The notes: generated by a model from the sequence alone, not told the origin. A stretch of 64,000 bases of DNA from Deltaproteobacteria bacterium (GCA_016874735.1 VGTI01000005.1:1-64000), one strand, 5' to 3'. Positions 23,392 through 33,005 are shown, counted from the stretch's first letter. Numbers and translations: made by a program.

Positions 23392-25622
23392 GGAGTCTCT
23401 CTAAGTTTAGCACTGAGTCCTGTCTGCCGCTGACCACTCGTCTGATTACCAATGGCATGCTGTAATGCCTTGCTTGAACCGACAAAAATGGCCAGCTTCT
23501 TCGCTCGCGTCAGCGCTGTGTACATTAAATTACGTTGCAGCATGACGTAATGCTGCATGGTGCAAGGAATGACGACAACAGGAAATTCGCTACCCTGTGA
23601 TTTATGCACCGTGATGGCATAGGCCAGTCGCAGTTCCTGCGCTTGTTCATCATCGTAGGCCACCACCTTATCGTCGCCAAACTCAACGAGAAGCCGTCCA
23701 CCATCGACCCGCGTATCAACGACGTAGCCAATGTCTCCATTAAAAACGCCGAGATCGTAGTTGTTGGCGCTTTGGATTACTTTGTCACCCTGACGCAGCA
23801 TGAGACCGCCACGCCTATATTCACGCTTACCCTGCCCCTCTGGGTTAAGCGATTTTTGCAGAGCCTCATTCAACGATACGGTACCTAGTTCACCACGATT
23901 CATCGGCGTGAGTATTTGGACGTCACTTATGGGATTGAAACCATAAACCCGCGGCAACTGACGCTCCACCAGGTCCAGAATGGTGGTCCTAATATCTTCG
24001 CCGCTCTCGACCTCGACAAACTGACAGTCACTGTCGCGTCCTAAACTGGCGACATGCAGAACACCACCACTGTTGATAGCATGGGCCGTCTGAATAATGC
24101 GTGAACACTGCGCCTGGCGAAACACCTTTTGCAAGCGCACACATGGTATGTCGCCGCAGTCTATTAGATCGCGCAACACATTACCTGGTCCCACCGAAGG
24201 CAACTGATCCACGTCACCGATCAGAATCAGCTGTGCCGTCGGTGGCACGGCCCTGATCAGCGCGTCAGCAAGACGGATATCGAGCATCGACGCCTCGTCG
24301 ACGATCACCGCCTGGACAGGCAGGGGATTAGATTCGTCTCGTGCAAAGCTGTGCAAATGGGGCAGCCACTCAAGGAGGCGATGAATCGTTCGCGCCGGCG
24401 TCGCCGCGACTTCGGTCAACCGCTGTGCGGCCCTGCCGGTCGGTGCTGCCAAAGCGACCGTCTTGCCCATAGCTTTGAGCAGTCTGATGATCGTATTGGC
24501 CGTGGTCGTCTTGCCCACACCTGGGCCACCGGTCAAAATGAATAACCGCTGCGACGCTGCCTTGCGCACCGCTTCTAGCTGTTCATCGGCAAGGACGGTG
24601 CCTGAGGCTTCGCCGTACCGCGACAACCAGGCGTCGATGCGATCCATGTCATGGGGGAGATCACTGGCGAGTAGCTTCCGAGCTACACGGGTCACATTCC
24701 ACTCTGCAACCAGGAGTTCAGTCCGGTAGTAAACGAGTTCTTTTTTGGGGCCATTATCGTCGTCATTATCGATAGTCATCGTCTCTGGCGCAATAGCACC
24801 AAGATCCGCAAGATCCGCCAATGCCACGGAAAAACGTTGAAGCACCTGAGCTTCCGTCAAATTGAGCGTGGTGACTAAGGCCCTTATCAGCTGAGCTGTC
24901 GTCAAATAACAATGACCGCGCTCTTCCCCTTGTTGTAGCTGATAAATAACTGCCGCGCGCAATCGCTCAACCGAGTCACCGGCGATGCCCATACTTTGCG
25001 CTATGCGATCGGCAGCAATAAATCCGATGCCTTGAATGTCATTAGCCAGCCGGTAGGGATCGGCCGATACAATTTTAATCGCATCGCCACCGTAGTGCCG
25101 CCGTATCCGCGCGGCAAAAAGGGGCGAAATACCGTGCGTACTGAGAAACAGCATGACATCCGCAACGGATTTCTGCTCGCGCCAAGATTCGATAATCTGC
25201 AGCCGCTTTTTGGTACCCAGGGACTGAATCTCGCTGAGTCTTTGCGGTTCATGATCAAGCACGTGTAACGTGTCACTGCCAAACTTAGCGACGATCTTGG
25301 TCGCGGTCTTGGGCCCTATGCCCTTGATCAATCCGGAAGCTAAATAGCGCTCGAGCGCCTCCGCAGTATCAGGTCGCACTGGGACCATGCGCTCAATCTT
25401 AAACTGCAACCCGTACTGGGGATGCCGCGACCAATTACCGACAAACTCAAACTGAGCCCCAGGGTGGGCAGCGGCAAAAAACCCCGTAGCCGTGACCTGA
25501 GATTGGTCATTGCAATTACGGATGCGGAGCACCGTCCAGCCGTTCTCATCGTTACGATAAGAGATGTGCTCGATCTCGGCCCGCAGCTGTGTAGACTTGT
25601 CGCGACTAGGCTCCAGATTCAT
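23388..25622 (-). CDS. recD2: RecD2-type ATP-dependent DNA helicase
   Basis: A 744-aa SF1B helicase that unwinds DNA 5'-3' independently of RecBC. An N-terminal OB-like region (residues ~10-90) and helix-hairpin-helix repeats (GLIKGIGPKTATKIVAKFG, LANDIQGIGFIAADRIAQ) are characteristic of RecD2. Helicase motifs follow: Walker A LTGGPGVGKTTT, motif II VDEASMLD, motif III LIGDVDQLPSVGPG, and the C-terminal UvrD-like AYAITVHKSQGSEFPVVVIP and NLMYTALTRAKKL. The length matches the family. It heads a minus-strand operon that overlaps the GT39 gene by 4 bases. No recB or recC is nearby, consistent with RecD2. Confidence 0.93.
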   Translation of the reverse strand: MNLEPSRDKSTQLRAEIEHISYRNDENGWTVLRIRNCNDQSQVTATGFFAAAHPGAQFEFVGNWSRHPQYGLQFKIERMVPVRPDTAEALERYLASGLIKGIGPKTATKIVAKFGSDTLHVLDHEPQRLSEIQSLGTKKRLQIIESWREQKSVADVMLFLSTHGISPLFAARIRRHYGGDAIKIVSADPYRLANDIQGIGFIAADRIAQSMGIAGDSVERLRAAVIYQLQQGEERGHCYLTTAQLIRALVTTLNLTEAQVLQRFSVALADLADLGAIAPETMTIDNDDDNGPKKELVYYRTELLVAEWNVTRVARKLLASDLPHDMDRIDAWLSRYGEASGTVLADEQLEAVRKAASQRLFILTGGPGVGKTTTANTIIRLLKAMGKTVALAAPTGRAAQRLTEVAATPARTIHRLLEWLPHLHSFARDESNPLPVQAVIVDEASMLDIRLADALIRAVPPTAQLILIGDVDQLPSVGPGNVLRDLIDCGDIPCVRLQKVFRQAQCSRIIQTAHAINSGGVLHVASLGRDSDCQFVEVESGEDIRTTILDLVERQLPRVYGFNPISDVQILTPMNRGELGTVSLNEALQKSLNPEGQGKREYRRGGLMLRQGDKVIQSANNYDLGVFNGDIGYVVDTRVDGGRLLVEFGDDKVVAYDDEQAQELRLAYAITVHKSQGSEFPVVVIPCTMQHYVMLQRNLMYTALTRAKKLAIFVGSSKALQHAIGNQTSGQRQTGLSAKLRETP

Positions 25623-26002
25623 CCTCTCAACTCACTCACAGACAACGCGCCGATGCGGCTTCTCATCCCACCGAAAATTGGCATCCCCTCAAATAGCAGA
25701 CCAACACGCTGAAGCCTAGGCAGCCACCTTAGATGTCCGCATGAAAAATCGTAACGCACTGATTTGTATCAAATTAACGTGATGGTCGCGACATTTAGAT
25801 GGCTCTCATCAAAGGCGGAGTAAATTTTTTATTAAAGGCCCCGGCTGATTCAGCCGATGACTGAGATGGAAGTGCAAGTGGTGCTGTGCATGGCGAGCTC
25901 TAACATGTCAAGATCAGTAGTCAAAATTAAATCCTATGCGAGAAATACCCGGCGCGGTGCGACCGGGTATTTTGTTTCTTGAACCCGATCGGAGGTTGAA
26001 CG
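25623..26002. other. 380-base gene-free stretch before hpf: possible small RNA or leader
   Basis: No convincing ORF. It holds a perfect short palindrome (CGGCTGA-T-TCAGCCG, 25842-25856) just after an AT-rich run (TAAATTTTTTATTAAAG), and ends in a strong terminator hairpin at 25943-25980. A transcript running rightwards to that terminator would be a small RNA of up to ~200 nt, or an attenuated leader for hpf, which starts 22 bases later. No promoter of consensus quality is visible. Confidence 0.35.
25943..25980 (+). terminator. Intrinsic terminator just upstream of hpf
   Basis: AAATACCCGG (25943-25952) and CCGGGTATTT (25963-25972) form a perfect 10-bp stem with a 10-base loop, followed by TGTTTCTT. 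It sits only 22 bases before the hpf ATG, so it either ends an upstream small RNA or acts as an attenuator in the hpf leader. Confidence 0.75.
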
Positions 26003-26413
26003 ATGCAATTTCTCTATTCTTTCAAGCACATGGAAACTTCAGAGGCATTACAGAACTACACCGAGCAGAAACTGACGGAGCGCATTCACAAGTTCGTGAC
26101 CAAGCCTATCGCAGCCCATGTGACCTTTTCAGTAATCCGCCACCAGCACACAGTGCACGTGAGTCTGGATGCGGGCGATGGCTTTGGCATCGAGGTCGAA
26201 CACACTTCGATTGACATGTATGCCTCGATCGATCAACTGTCCGACAAGCTGGCCACACAGTTGAAAAAACACAAAGAGAAGCTGAAAGATCATAAGGGTG
26301 ACCGGATGTTCCGCAGCTTAACGCTGATTGCCGAGGCCGATGGTGACGGTGAGAGCGTTGATGCAGACGACATCCTTAAGTATGAGGCGGCACGCCGCCG
26401 GATGGCACGGTAA
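26003..26413 (+). CDS. hpf: Ribosome hibernation-promoting factor, short form
   Basis: 136 aa, of the RaiA/HPF fold. The N-terminal beta-strand MQFLYSFKHMETSEALQNY and the helix KLTERIHKFV are typical; DAGDGFGIEVEHTSIDMYASIDQLSDKL matches the family core, followed by a lysine-rich helix (KKHKEKLKDHK) that binds rRNA. The C-terminal dimerisation domain of long HPF is absent, so this is the short type. CGGAGG precedes the ATG by 7 bases. It binds idle 30S/70S ribosomes in stationary phase. A strong terminator sits before the gene (25943) and another after it (26445), so it may be made as a monocistronic, attenuated transcript. No rpoN is next to it, unlike the common arrangement. Confidence 0.9.
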   Translation: MQFLYSFKHMETSEALQNYTEQKLTERIHKFVTKPIAAHVTFSVIRHQHTVHVSLDAGDGFGIEVEHTSIDMYASIDQLSDKLATQLKKHKEKLKDHKGDRMFRSLTLIAEADGDGESVDADDILKYEAARRRMAR

Positions 26414-26444
26414 CAAAGTTTTTTTCCCTTAATGCGTTTTTTAG

Positions 26445-26475
26445 AAGCCGGCGTTACAGCCGGCTTTTTGTTTTC
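26445..26475 (+). terminator. Intrinsic terminator after hpf
   Basis: AAGCCGGC (26445-26452) pairs with GCCGGCTT (26459-26466) around a 6-base loop and is followed by TTTGTTTTCTT. A clear rho-independent terminator about 30 bases after the hpf stop. Confidence 0.88.
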
Positions 26476-26591
26476 TTAGCGCTTAAATACAAAACATCTC
26501 GACCCCAATTTCGGGCGTGCCAAGGTGGCCATGCGGCCATGAGCGGTTTATACTTTAGCTACACCTAAAGATGTTTATTAAGGGGATGACT

Positions 26592-28709
26592 ATGGCACGA
26601 TGGGTCAGTCGCGGCTTATTCGTTTTGGTTGGTTGCATCCTGAACGCAACCATTAGCATGGCAAAGCCGGCCAACCTCGATAAAGAACATATACCCGGAC
26701 AACTCATCGTCAAGTTTAAACCCAGCTTTGACTTCACAGCTCAATCGCAGTTTCTTGGCTCCATGGGCGCCCACGCACTGCACACCTTCAAGTCTAACGG
26801 TGCCCAACTCATAGAGTTCTACGAGGAGCCCACAGAGGCTATGCTCATCGACCGCGCCGCGTCGCTGCTCGAGAGCCCTGAGGTCGAGTACGTGGAAGCC
26901 AATACAATCCTGCGTGCTTATGAGGTCCTACCAAACGATCCCCGCTTTGGTGATCTTTATGGCTTGAAAAACACCGGCAGCGGTGGCGGCATCGCCGGAG
27001 CTGACATTAAAGCCACGGAAGCTTGGGAAAAGACCACCGGCTCATCGAAGGTCCTCGTTGGTATCATCGACACGGGGGTCGATTACAATCATCCCGACAT
27101 CAAGCCCAATTATTGGACAAATTCGGGTGAAACCGGTGTCGACGCTAACGGCAAAGACAAAGCTAGTAACGGCATCGACGATGATCACAACGGCTATATC
27201 GACGACTTCCGCGGCTGGAACTTCGTTGACGGTAACAATAACCCCATGGACGACAACGAGCACGGTACCCATGTAGCAGGGACCATTGGCGCTCGTGGCA
27301 ACGACGGTGTCGGTGTCGTCGGTGTGAACTGGAACGTATCCATAGTAGGCATTAAGTTCCTTGATGCCAGCGGCTCGGGCTCACTAGCTGACGCCACGAA
27401 AGCGATCGAATACGGCACAGCTCTAGGTGTCACGATGACCAGCAACAGCTGGGGCGGAGGCGGCTTTTCTGAGACGATGAAAGCGGCCATCCAAGCTGCT
27501 AACGCTAAAGGCGTGCTATTCATCGCCGCTGCCGGCAACGACGGCGTCAATAACGATAACTCTCCCCACTACCCGTCTTCCTACAACCTCGACAACGTCA
27601 TCGCCGTAGCAGCTACTGATAACCGCGATCAACTTGCTGGATTCTCGTGCTACGGCCTAAGCTCGGTCCATCTAGCGGCACCCGGCGTCAATATCGTGTC
27701 CTCCATACCAAGCGGTGGTTACACTCGCTTGAGCGGAACCTCCATGGCCACACCCCATGTCTCTGGCGCCGCTGCTCTGATCAAAGCAGCATATCCCAAC
27801 GCAACAGCCGCTGAGATCAAGTCGCGTCTAGTGAATACCGCCGATCTAGTTCCCGCACTCACGGGCAAAACCATAAGCGGCGGCCGCCTTAATGTTGCAG
27901 CTGCTTTAGTTGACGATCCATACCCGCCCACAGCCGTCGACGACCTAGCCGTTAACGCGGCTGGTATCACCACCGTTAAACTAACGTGGATCGCAGCCCA
28001 AGACGAGGGCACCAAAGCACCGGCCAAACGCTACGAAGTAAGGTTCTCCGATCGTCCCATCCTGACAGAAGACGACTGGAAGGCGGCCCGCCGCGTCAGC
28101 CACCGCCAAAACATGACCAGCAGCTCAGTAGTAACAGCGGAGATCAGTGGACTAGGCCTCAACAGCCACGGTTACGCAGCAGTTAAAGCGGTTAACCTGA
28201 TCGGTATCGTCGGTCCTATATCTGAGTCGATTGCCTACGCTACACAGCCGGTCAAAGCTGTCTACTTCAACGACGCCAAAAACCTAGACAAGGTCAAAAC
28301 AGAGGGTAATTGGAATCTGGCAACTGACCCTAGCAAAAACAAGAAAGTTTTTGCCTCGAACAGCATCGACAGTAAATACAAAGAAAACACCAACGCTGCA
28401 TTGACGTTAGATCCAGTGGTAGTCAAAGGCGGCAAAGCCCTCCTAACCTTCGACACCTGGAACGAAATCGAGAAGGGCTTTGACTTTGGCTACGTCGAGG
28501 TAAGTAAAGACGGCTCCACCTGGCAGCTTGTCGATAAGATCTCAGGTCAAAGCGCTTGGACCACCAAGATGTACGACGTGTCTGAGTTCCTTGCCGGAGG
28601 CGAATCGCTACAAGTGCGCTTCCGTCTGGTTTCAGATTACTCCGTCAATGCCGCCGGATGGCGTCTAGATCAGATTGCCGTATACGCGCCACAAGCGACT
28701 CTGGACTGA
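26592..28709 (+). CDS. Secreted subtilisin-like serine protease (S8)
   Basis: The ATG at 26592 has AAGGGG six bases upstream and gives 705 aa. The signal peptide (WVSRGLFVLVGCILNATISMA) is followed by an I9-like prodomain (PGQLIVKFKPSF... VEYVEANTILRA). Catalytic residues are D160 (GIIDTGVDYNHPD), H224 (HGTHVAGTI), the oxyanion Asn in NSWGGGG and S384 (GTSMATPHVSG). After residue ~450 come a fibronectin-III-like domain (PPTAVDDLAVNAAG...) and a C-terminal beta-sandwich (LTFDTWNEIEKGFDFGYVEV) of the kind found in secreted metallo- and serine proteases. Calcium-like acidic segments (GIDDDHNGYIDD) occur in the catalytic domain. It is monocistronic, with a terminator at 28746. Probably a secreted, nutrient-scavenging or predatory protease. 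Confidence 0.92.
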   Translation: MARWVSRGLFVLVGCILNATISMAKPANLDKEHIPGQLIVKFKPSFDFTAQSQFLGSMGAHALHTFKSNGAQLIEFYEEPTEAMLIDRAASLLESPEVEYVEANTILRAYEVLPNDPRFGDLYGLKNTGSGGGIAGADIKATEAWEKTTGSSKVLVGIIDTGVDYNHPDIKPNYWTNSGETGVDANGKDKASNGIDDDHNGYIDDFRGWNFVDGNNNPMDDNEHGTHVAGTIGARGNDGVGVVGVNWNVSIVGIKFLDASGSGSLADATKAIEYGTALGVTMTSNSWGGGGFSETMKAAIQAANAKGVLFIAAAGNDGVNNDNSPHYPSSYNLDNVIAVAATDNRDQLAGFSCYGLSSVHLAAPGVNIVSSIPSGGYTRLSGTSMATPHVSGAAALIKAAYPNATAAEIKSRLVNTADLVPALTGKTISGGRLNVAAALVDDPYPPTAVDDLAVNAAGITTVKLTWIAAQDEGTKAPAKRYEVRFSDRPILTEDDWKAARRVSHRQNMTSSSVVTAEISGLGLNSHGYAAVKAVNLIGIVGPISESIAYATQPVKAVYFNDAKNLDKVKTEGNWNLATDPSKNKKVFASNSIDSKYKENTNAALTLDPVVVKGGKALLTFDTWNEIEKGFDFGYVEVSKDGSTWQLVDKISGQSAWTTKMYDVSEFLAGGESLQVRFRLVSDYSVNAAGWRLDQIAVYAPQATLD

Positions 28710-28745
28710 TCGACTGCATTTAGAATCGAAGTTTAGCTATCAGTT

Positions 28746-28780
28746 GCCGTGATCCTCTGAATGGGATCACGGCATTTTTT
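28746..28780 (+). terminator. Intrinsic terminator after the secreted subtilase
   Basis: GCCGTGATCC (28746-28755) pairs perfectly with GGATCACGGC (28764-28773) around an 8-base loop and is followed by ATTTTTTAC. This ends the protease transcript before the exopolysaccharide operon. Confidence 0.88.
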
Positions 28781-28911
28781 ACAATCAGAATAGGGCAAAA
28801 CTTGCCCATCCTTTCCGGAACATGAATCCAGTATAATTGGAAGAACTAGCCATAGCCGATCTTTAGCCCCAGTATGAATCCGCCAGTATCTCCACTCCTT
28901 TGGATCACAAC

Positions 28912-30873
28912 ATGAGCCAAGAAGACGCCCAGGGAATTCTCCACCCGAGCCCTCAAAAACTAAATAGTGTCGCCCCCAATCGCAGTGACTATGCGCGAAA
29001 ATTTTGGCAACGCCAGCGTTCCTTCATGATGCTGATCGTCGCTATCTTACTACCCATAGCCATCTTTATCGCATGGGTTCAATCAGCGAGCTATACATCA
29101 AGTGTTGTGGCATTTTATGACGATCGCGGGAGCTTTGAGGGGGGACAAAGGGATCCTCTGTTCCCACGATTTGGTCAGGTTGCTGAAGCATTCCGCACCA
29201 GGCTCGCTGATAGCGATTTCCTCTGGCAAGTAGCGCAGGAGGTTGGCCTGCCAGCGCGCCTCATGGCACCGGCTCCGTGGCGAAAAACGCTAGCCGATTT
29301 AGTACCACCACTCGGACGGATGTTAACGCCAGAGCCAGTGGCTGTACCAACCGACGACATGACGCTCCGCGAAGAAGTAGTGCACCGACTCAAAGAAACG
29401 GCCAAAATAACGGTTGATGATCGCAAGAATTTCCTCCAAATCACTACAACTGCTCGCGATCCCTTACATGCGCGGCAGCTAGCCGACACTCTGATGGAAG
29501 AGTTTATACAGAGCCAATTACGCTTTGAAGCCGAGTCATACAGACGTCAGCATGAGCTTTTTGCAAGTTATCTCCATGATGTCAGTCGAGCCCTTGATGA
29601 CAACATGCGTATTGATGTCGAGAAAAAAGCCACAGAAAATGCTCAGACCAGGTCTGAACAAGATCTGCTGCGCGACCAAGAGGCGGAGATCATCGACAAA
29701 ATTCAGATCGTAAAGGCAGAGATTGACCAGGAAAAGGCACGTGTATCTGCATCAAGAGCGACACTGGAGTCAGAGCTGGCACGTCTTATTACGCGACTCC
29801 AACCATCGCACCCTGATGTGATCGCAAAGCAAGAAGAGATACGAGCTCTAGGACGTGGCCTTGACGATCGCGTGCTGCGCTCACGGCTGGTCGCACTTCG
29901 TCAACAACTCAGTGACGTGCGCTCTGCGCAACGCAAACTAGGCATGAAGGTAGACATCGGCGAGGGTAAAGAGGACGAGATGGGCCTACGGGGTGGTGTC
30001 TTTGTTCCTAACCTTTCTGATCGCGTCAACGAACTGAATCTTCAAGAAATGGACTTGTCGCGACAGGCTGAATCACCAGCACTAAGGACTCGCCTGCGCA
30101 CGGTCCTGCCAGCTAGTTATGATCTCACATCTGACCTGCGCAAGCTGCGTCAATACGCCGCCGTATTTTTTGTGATCGCTCTAATTTTTGCGCTCTGCGC
30201 AGGAATCATCCGAGAACTTTCAAGCCCTTTGGTGCGTGACGGGTGGCGCGCATTCATAGCGACCGGTGTACCTGTTGTAGCTGAGATCACGGTAAAAAAA
30301 GATGGGGTAGAGATTTCTGACTGCCGCTATGCCGTGGGCTCAATGCAAAAGTTGCTGCACGGCAGGACGGTCCTTTTACTTGACGCTTCAATAAGTGATT
30401 CACTCAATAAATTTCATCTCAATCTTGCTAACGTGCAGGCATCAGACTCAGCCGTACCCACCCTGTTTTTTGACTGCAATCAAACTAAACCTATCGGAGA
30501 TGTCATGCGCGAGTCGTTACCGACTTGCAAACTTAGCGATTTCCTGAACGGCAAGGTTGCCTGGAAGGATGTGCGCATTTCACGAAATTCACAGCGTCTT
30601 TTCGATCTCGTATTAAGTGACGACAAAACCAATGGCCCCTACACCGGGGAGCAGCTCTCACGATTCTTTGCAGCACTAGGCAAAAACTACCCACACATTT
30701 TGGTCCGCGGCCGTGAGCCAGAGCAGGTAGTCATCAACAATTCCCTCATTTACGAAGCGTCTGACGTGTTTATCTGTGTTGACTGCAATCTGACCACATA
30801 TACCTCCTTACGAACCTTAATGAACGCTACGGATCTATCGCGACTACGCGGCCTCATTTTGGTTGGCAGCTGA
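28912..30873 (+). CDS. Wzz/GumC-like polysaccharide co-polymerase with degenerate tyrosine-kinase domain
   Basis: The ATG at 28912 gives 653 aa; a TTG four codons earlier is an alternative. Two membrane helices flank a long periplasmic part: the first near residues 38-58 (FMMLIVAILLPIAIFIAWV), the second near 410-432 (YAAVFFVIALIFALCAGII). Between them lies heptad-like coiled coil (IVKAEIDQEKARVSASRATL). This is the Wzz/GumC arrangement that sets polysaccharide chain length. The cytoplasmic C-terminus (~220 aa) resembles a BY-kinase fold (VLLLDASISDSLNKF, PTLFFDCNQTKP, VFICVDCNLTTYTSLR) but lacks a Walker A GKS/T and a tyrosine-rich tail, so it should not be an active kinase. It heads the 28.9-35.1 kb exopolysaccharide operon. 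Confidence 0.78.
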   Translation: MSQEDAQGILHPSPQKLNSVAPNRSDYARKFWQRQRSFMMLIVAILLPIAIFIAWVQSASYTSSVVAFYDDRGSFEGGQRDPLFPRFGQVAEAFRTRLADSDFLWQVAQEVGLPARLMAPAPWRKTLADLVPPLGRMLTPEPVAVPTDDMTLREEVVHRLKETAKITVDDRKNFLQITTTARDPLHARQLADTLMEEFIQSQLRFEAESYRRQHELFASYLHDVSRALDDNMRIDVEKKATENAQTRSEQDLLRDQEAEIIDKIQIVKAEIDQEKARVSASRATLESELARLITRLQPSHPDVIAKQEEIRALGRGLDDRVLRSRLVALRQQLSDVRSAQRKLGMKVDIGEGKEDEMGLRGGVFVPNLSDRVNELNLQEMDLSRQAESPALRTRLRTVLPASYDLTSDLRKLRQYAAVFFVIALIFALCAGIIRELSSPLVRDGWRAFIATGVPVVAEITVKKDGVEISDCRYAVGSMQKLLHGRTVLLLDASISDSLNKFHLNLANVQASDSAVPTLFFDCNQTKPIGDVMRESLPTCKLSDFLNGKVAWKDVRISRNSQRLFDLVLSDDKTNGPYTGEQLSRFFAALGKNYPHILVRGREPEQVVINNSLIYEASDVFICVDCNLTTYTSLRTLMNATDLSRLRGLILVGS

Positions 30874-30877
30874 AACC

Positions 30878-32377
30878 ATGGCAATTTTTGGACGAGACCT
30901 AGTTCTAGCATTGGCAGCTGTCTTAACCGCAGCGGTGTCGATGATTAGCTATAGTTTTGGTCCCATGGGCACCGCTCAGGCATGCATTCCGCTCTTGCTG
31001 CTTCTCATTTTTTCTCTGTTGCCCAATCTTTTGCAGCTGAGGTCTTTTGCCGTCATCAGTGCCTTTGCTGTGTGCACTATTTTTTTTGATGAAAGCTACA
31101 ATAATCCCTTTTACGAGGGCGCGCCTTTAAGTGAGCTCCTCGGTCCTCTACTCTTTGACCGGTGGCAAAGTCTACTTGAGATTCCAGGGCTCCAGTTTAC
31201 GACCTTTGAGATACTGACTATTGCGACGGCTGGCGTCCTCTTTGTCTATCGACGGATGACTAAAGCAGACCATGCGACCGTAAAACATGCTGGGCTCATG
31301 CCCGCAATGGTTTTCATGCTCCCACTCACTTGCCTGGCGTCCGTTAGCTATGGACTTTGGCATAGCCAAGACCTGTCTATGGCTCTCACCCAAAACAGAT
31401 TCATACCAGTACTGGGGGCATGGCTTTATCTAGGCTACTGCGTCTATGACCTTCCTGAACAGGCGACGCGTCTTTTTACATTACTTACCGTTGCCGTGGT
31501 CTTTAAATGTCTTGAGGCCTGGTACGTATTTATTTTCGACTTTGGACTTAAACTGGAAACACGCGAATATTTGATGGAACACATCACCTCCGAGTCCATA
31601 GCCATGGCCATGGTTTTTATCAGTTATACATGGTGGCACAAGAGGCGCCACCTCGGTGATGACATGGTGGCACTCCTAACCGCTCTGATGATGATCGGTC
31701 CCTATGTCTTAAATTTACGAAGGACCTCATATATCGGACTTGGCTTGACTGTTCTGCTGATTCCGCTTTTATATCGGAAAGCAGTGAAGTTTCGTCACTT
31801 AGTGGTAGCCATAGCTCTCGGCGCTGCCGCAGCTAGTGTGGTGTTCGTTACCTGGGATACACCTGGACCACTAGGTGCTCTCTCACGGCCAGTGAAGCGC
31901 TTTATAAATCCTCCGCCCCCGGGGGAGTTTGACTATCGTGACGTCGAAAACTATAACAATTATCGCTCGATTATGGATCAACCGCTATTAGGACGGGGCT
32001 TCGGCGTGTCGTTGGCTCGCTACATGCCGTTACTCGATATTTCTACCGTCTATCCTCTCTACGAAATCGTGCCTCATAACAATATTTTGTTTTTATGGTC
32101 CCATGGCGGTCCCCTGACTCTTGCAGCTTTTGCAACCACTGCAGCCATCGGGATTGGGGTGTGTCTGCGCCTCAGTCGGAAGGGGCAAGCCTACGGCGCG
32201 CGTCTCCTGGGGTTTATTGGCTGGGGGATGATCGTACGCTGGTTAATCTATTGCTGGGCGGACTTAGGGCTAGCATTCTTTCGCCTGCCAGCAATCACCG
32301 GACTCATCATAGGCATGTCGATACGAGCATTGTCTCAAACGGAGAGAGGGGTAAGCCATGCGCAGCTTAAAACCTAG
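30878..32377 (+). CDS. Wzy/WaaL-like O-antigen polymerase or ligase
   Basis: 499 aa from ATG 30878, four bases after the Wzz-like stop (a TTG at 30863 would overlap it). It is polytopic with about a dozen hydrophobic segments, beginning at VLALAAVLTAAVSMISYSF. The periplasmic loop near residues ~350-400 contains YRDVENYNNYRSIMDQPLLG and PHNNILFLWSHGGPLTL; the HNxxL...GG pattern is the Wzy_C signature of O-antigen ligases and polymerases, which join undecaprenyl-linked repeat units. It sits between the co-polymerase and the Wza-like exporter, in keeping with a Wzy-dependent export pathway. No flippase (Wzx) or initiating transferase is encoded beside it, so the rest must lie elsewhere. Confidence 0.75.
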   Translation: MAIFGRDLVLALAAVLTAAVSMISYSFGPMGTAQACIPLLLLLIFSLLPNLLQLRSFAVISAFAVCTIFFDESYNNPFYEGAPLSELLGPLLFDRWQSLLEIPGLQFTTFEILTIATAGVLFVYRRMTKADHATVKHAGLMPAMVFMLPLTCLASVSYGLWHSQDLSMALTQNRFIPVLGAWLYLGYCVYDLPEQATRLFTLLTVAVVFKCLEAWYVFIFDFGLKLETREYLMEHITSESIAMAMVFISYTWWHKRRHLGDDMVALLTALMMIGPYVLNLRRTSYIGLGLTVLLIPLLYRKAVKFRHLVVAIALGAAAASVVFVTWDTPGPLGALSRPVKRFINPPPPGEFDYRDVENYNNYRSIMDQPLLGRGFGVSLARYMPLLDISTVYPLYEIVPHNNILFLWSHGGPLTLAAFATTAAIGIGVCLRLSRKGQAYGARLLGFIGWGMIVRWLIYCWADLGLAFFRLPAITGLIIGMSIRALSQTERGVSHAQLKT

Positions 32378-32990
32378 GCATCGGACCTCGTGCAATTTAG
32401 GCTTGCTGGTTCTAGGCATCGCAGTACAACTCATAGTTAGTTGCACTGCCGCAGTGCCAGCCCAGGATCTCTCTAAGGCGCTGTCGGGATCTACATTCAA
32501 TCGCGTCGGAGATTACGTCATCAGCGCCAATGACCAGATTAATGTAAAGGTCTTTGGCCAGGATAATCTCACCGGAACCTATGTCGTCTCGCCCACGGGC
32601 ATGCTGACCATGCCGTTAGTGGGGTTTGTCACTGCAGCCGGCCGGACCAGCATGCAGCTTACAGACTCTTTACAGAAAGCTCTCAAGCCATTTGTTAAAA
32701 ATCCAATCGTCACGGTCAATGTTGCTGGCCGTGACAGTTTCCAAGTTTATTTTTCGGGCGAAGTTGGGCGCCCCGGCGAGATAAATTTGCAGCGCAGCAC
32801 CACGTTACTTCAAGGCTTAGCCATCGCTGGGGGTCTAACACGCTTTGCCAGTGGGCGCGTGGTTTTGCTGAGATCAAGTAGCAATGGCGTAGTCCAGCGC
32901 TATGCAACGACCTTTTACAAACTACTTAGCGGCAAAGATCAATTAGATCGCTTTCTGCTCGAACGCGGTGACTATATCCACGTCGAGTGA
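32358..32990 (+). CDS. Wza-like polysaccharide export lipoprotein
   Basis: 210 aa. The N-terminus (LGLLVLGIAVQLIVSCTAA) has a lipobox-like VSC, so it is probably an outer-membrane lipoprotein. The poly-export domain appears as VGDYVISANDQINVKVFGQDNL (given in shortened form) and VVSPTGMLTMPLVGFV; an SLBB-like domain follows (YFSGEVGRPGEINLQ, LLQGLAIAGGLTRFA). It lacks the C-terminal amphipathic helix of E. coli Wza and is about half its length, as in GumB-type exporters. It overlaps the polymerase gene by 20 bases and is followed 15 bases later by a small membrane protein. It should form the outer-membrane portal for the exopolysaccharide. Confidence 0.88.
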   Translation: MRSLKPRHRTSCNLGLLVLGIAVQLIVSCTAAVPAQDLSKALSGSTFNRVGDYVISANDQINVKVFGQDNLTGTYVVSPTGMLTMPLVGFVTAAGRTSMQLTDSLQKALKPFVKNPIVTVNVAGRDSFQVYFSGEVGRPGEINLQRSTTLLQGLAIAGGLTRFASGRVVLLRSSSNGVVQRYATTFYKLLSGKDQLDRFLLERGDYIHVE

Positions 32991-33005
32991 CGAGAGGTTA
33001 CTACT

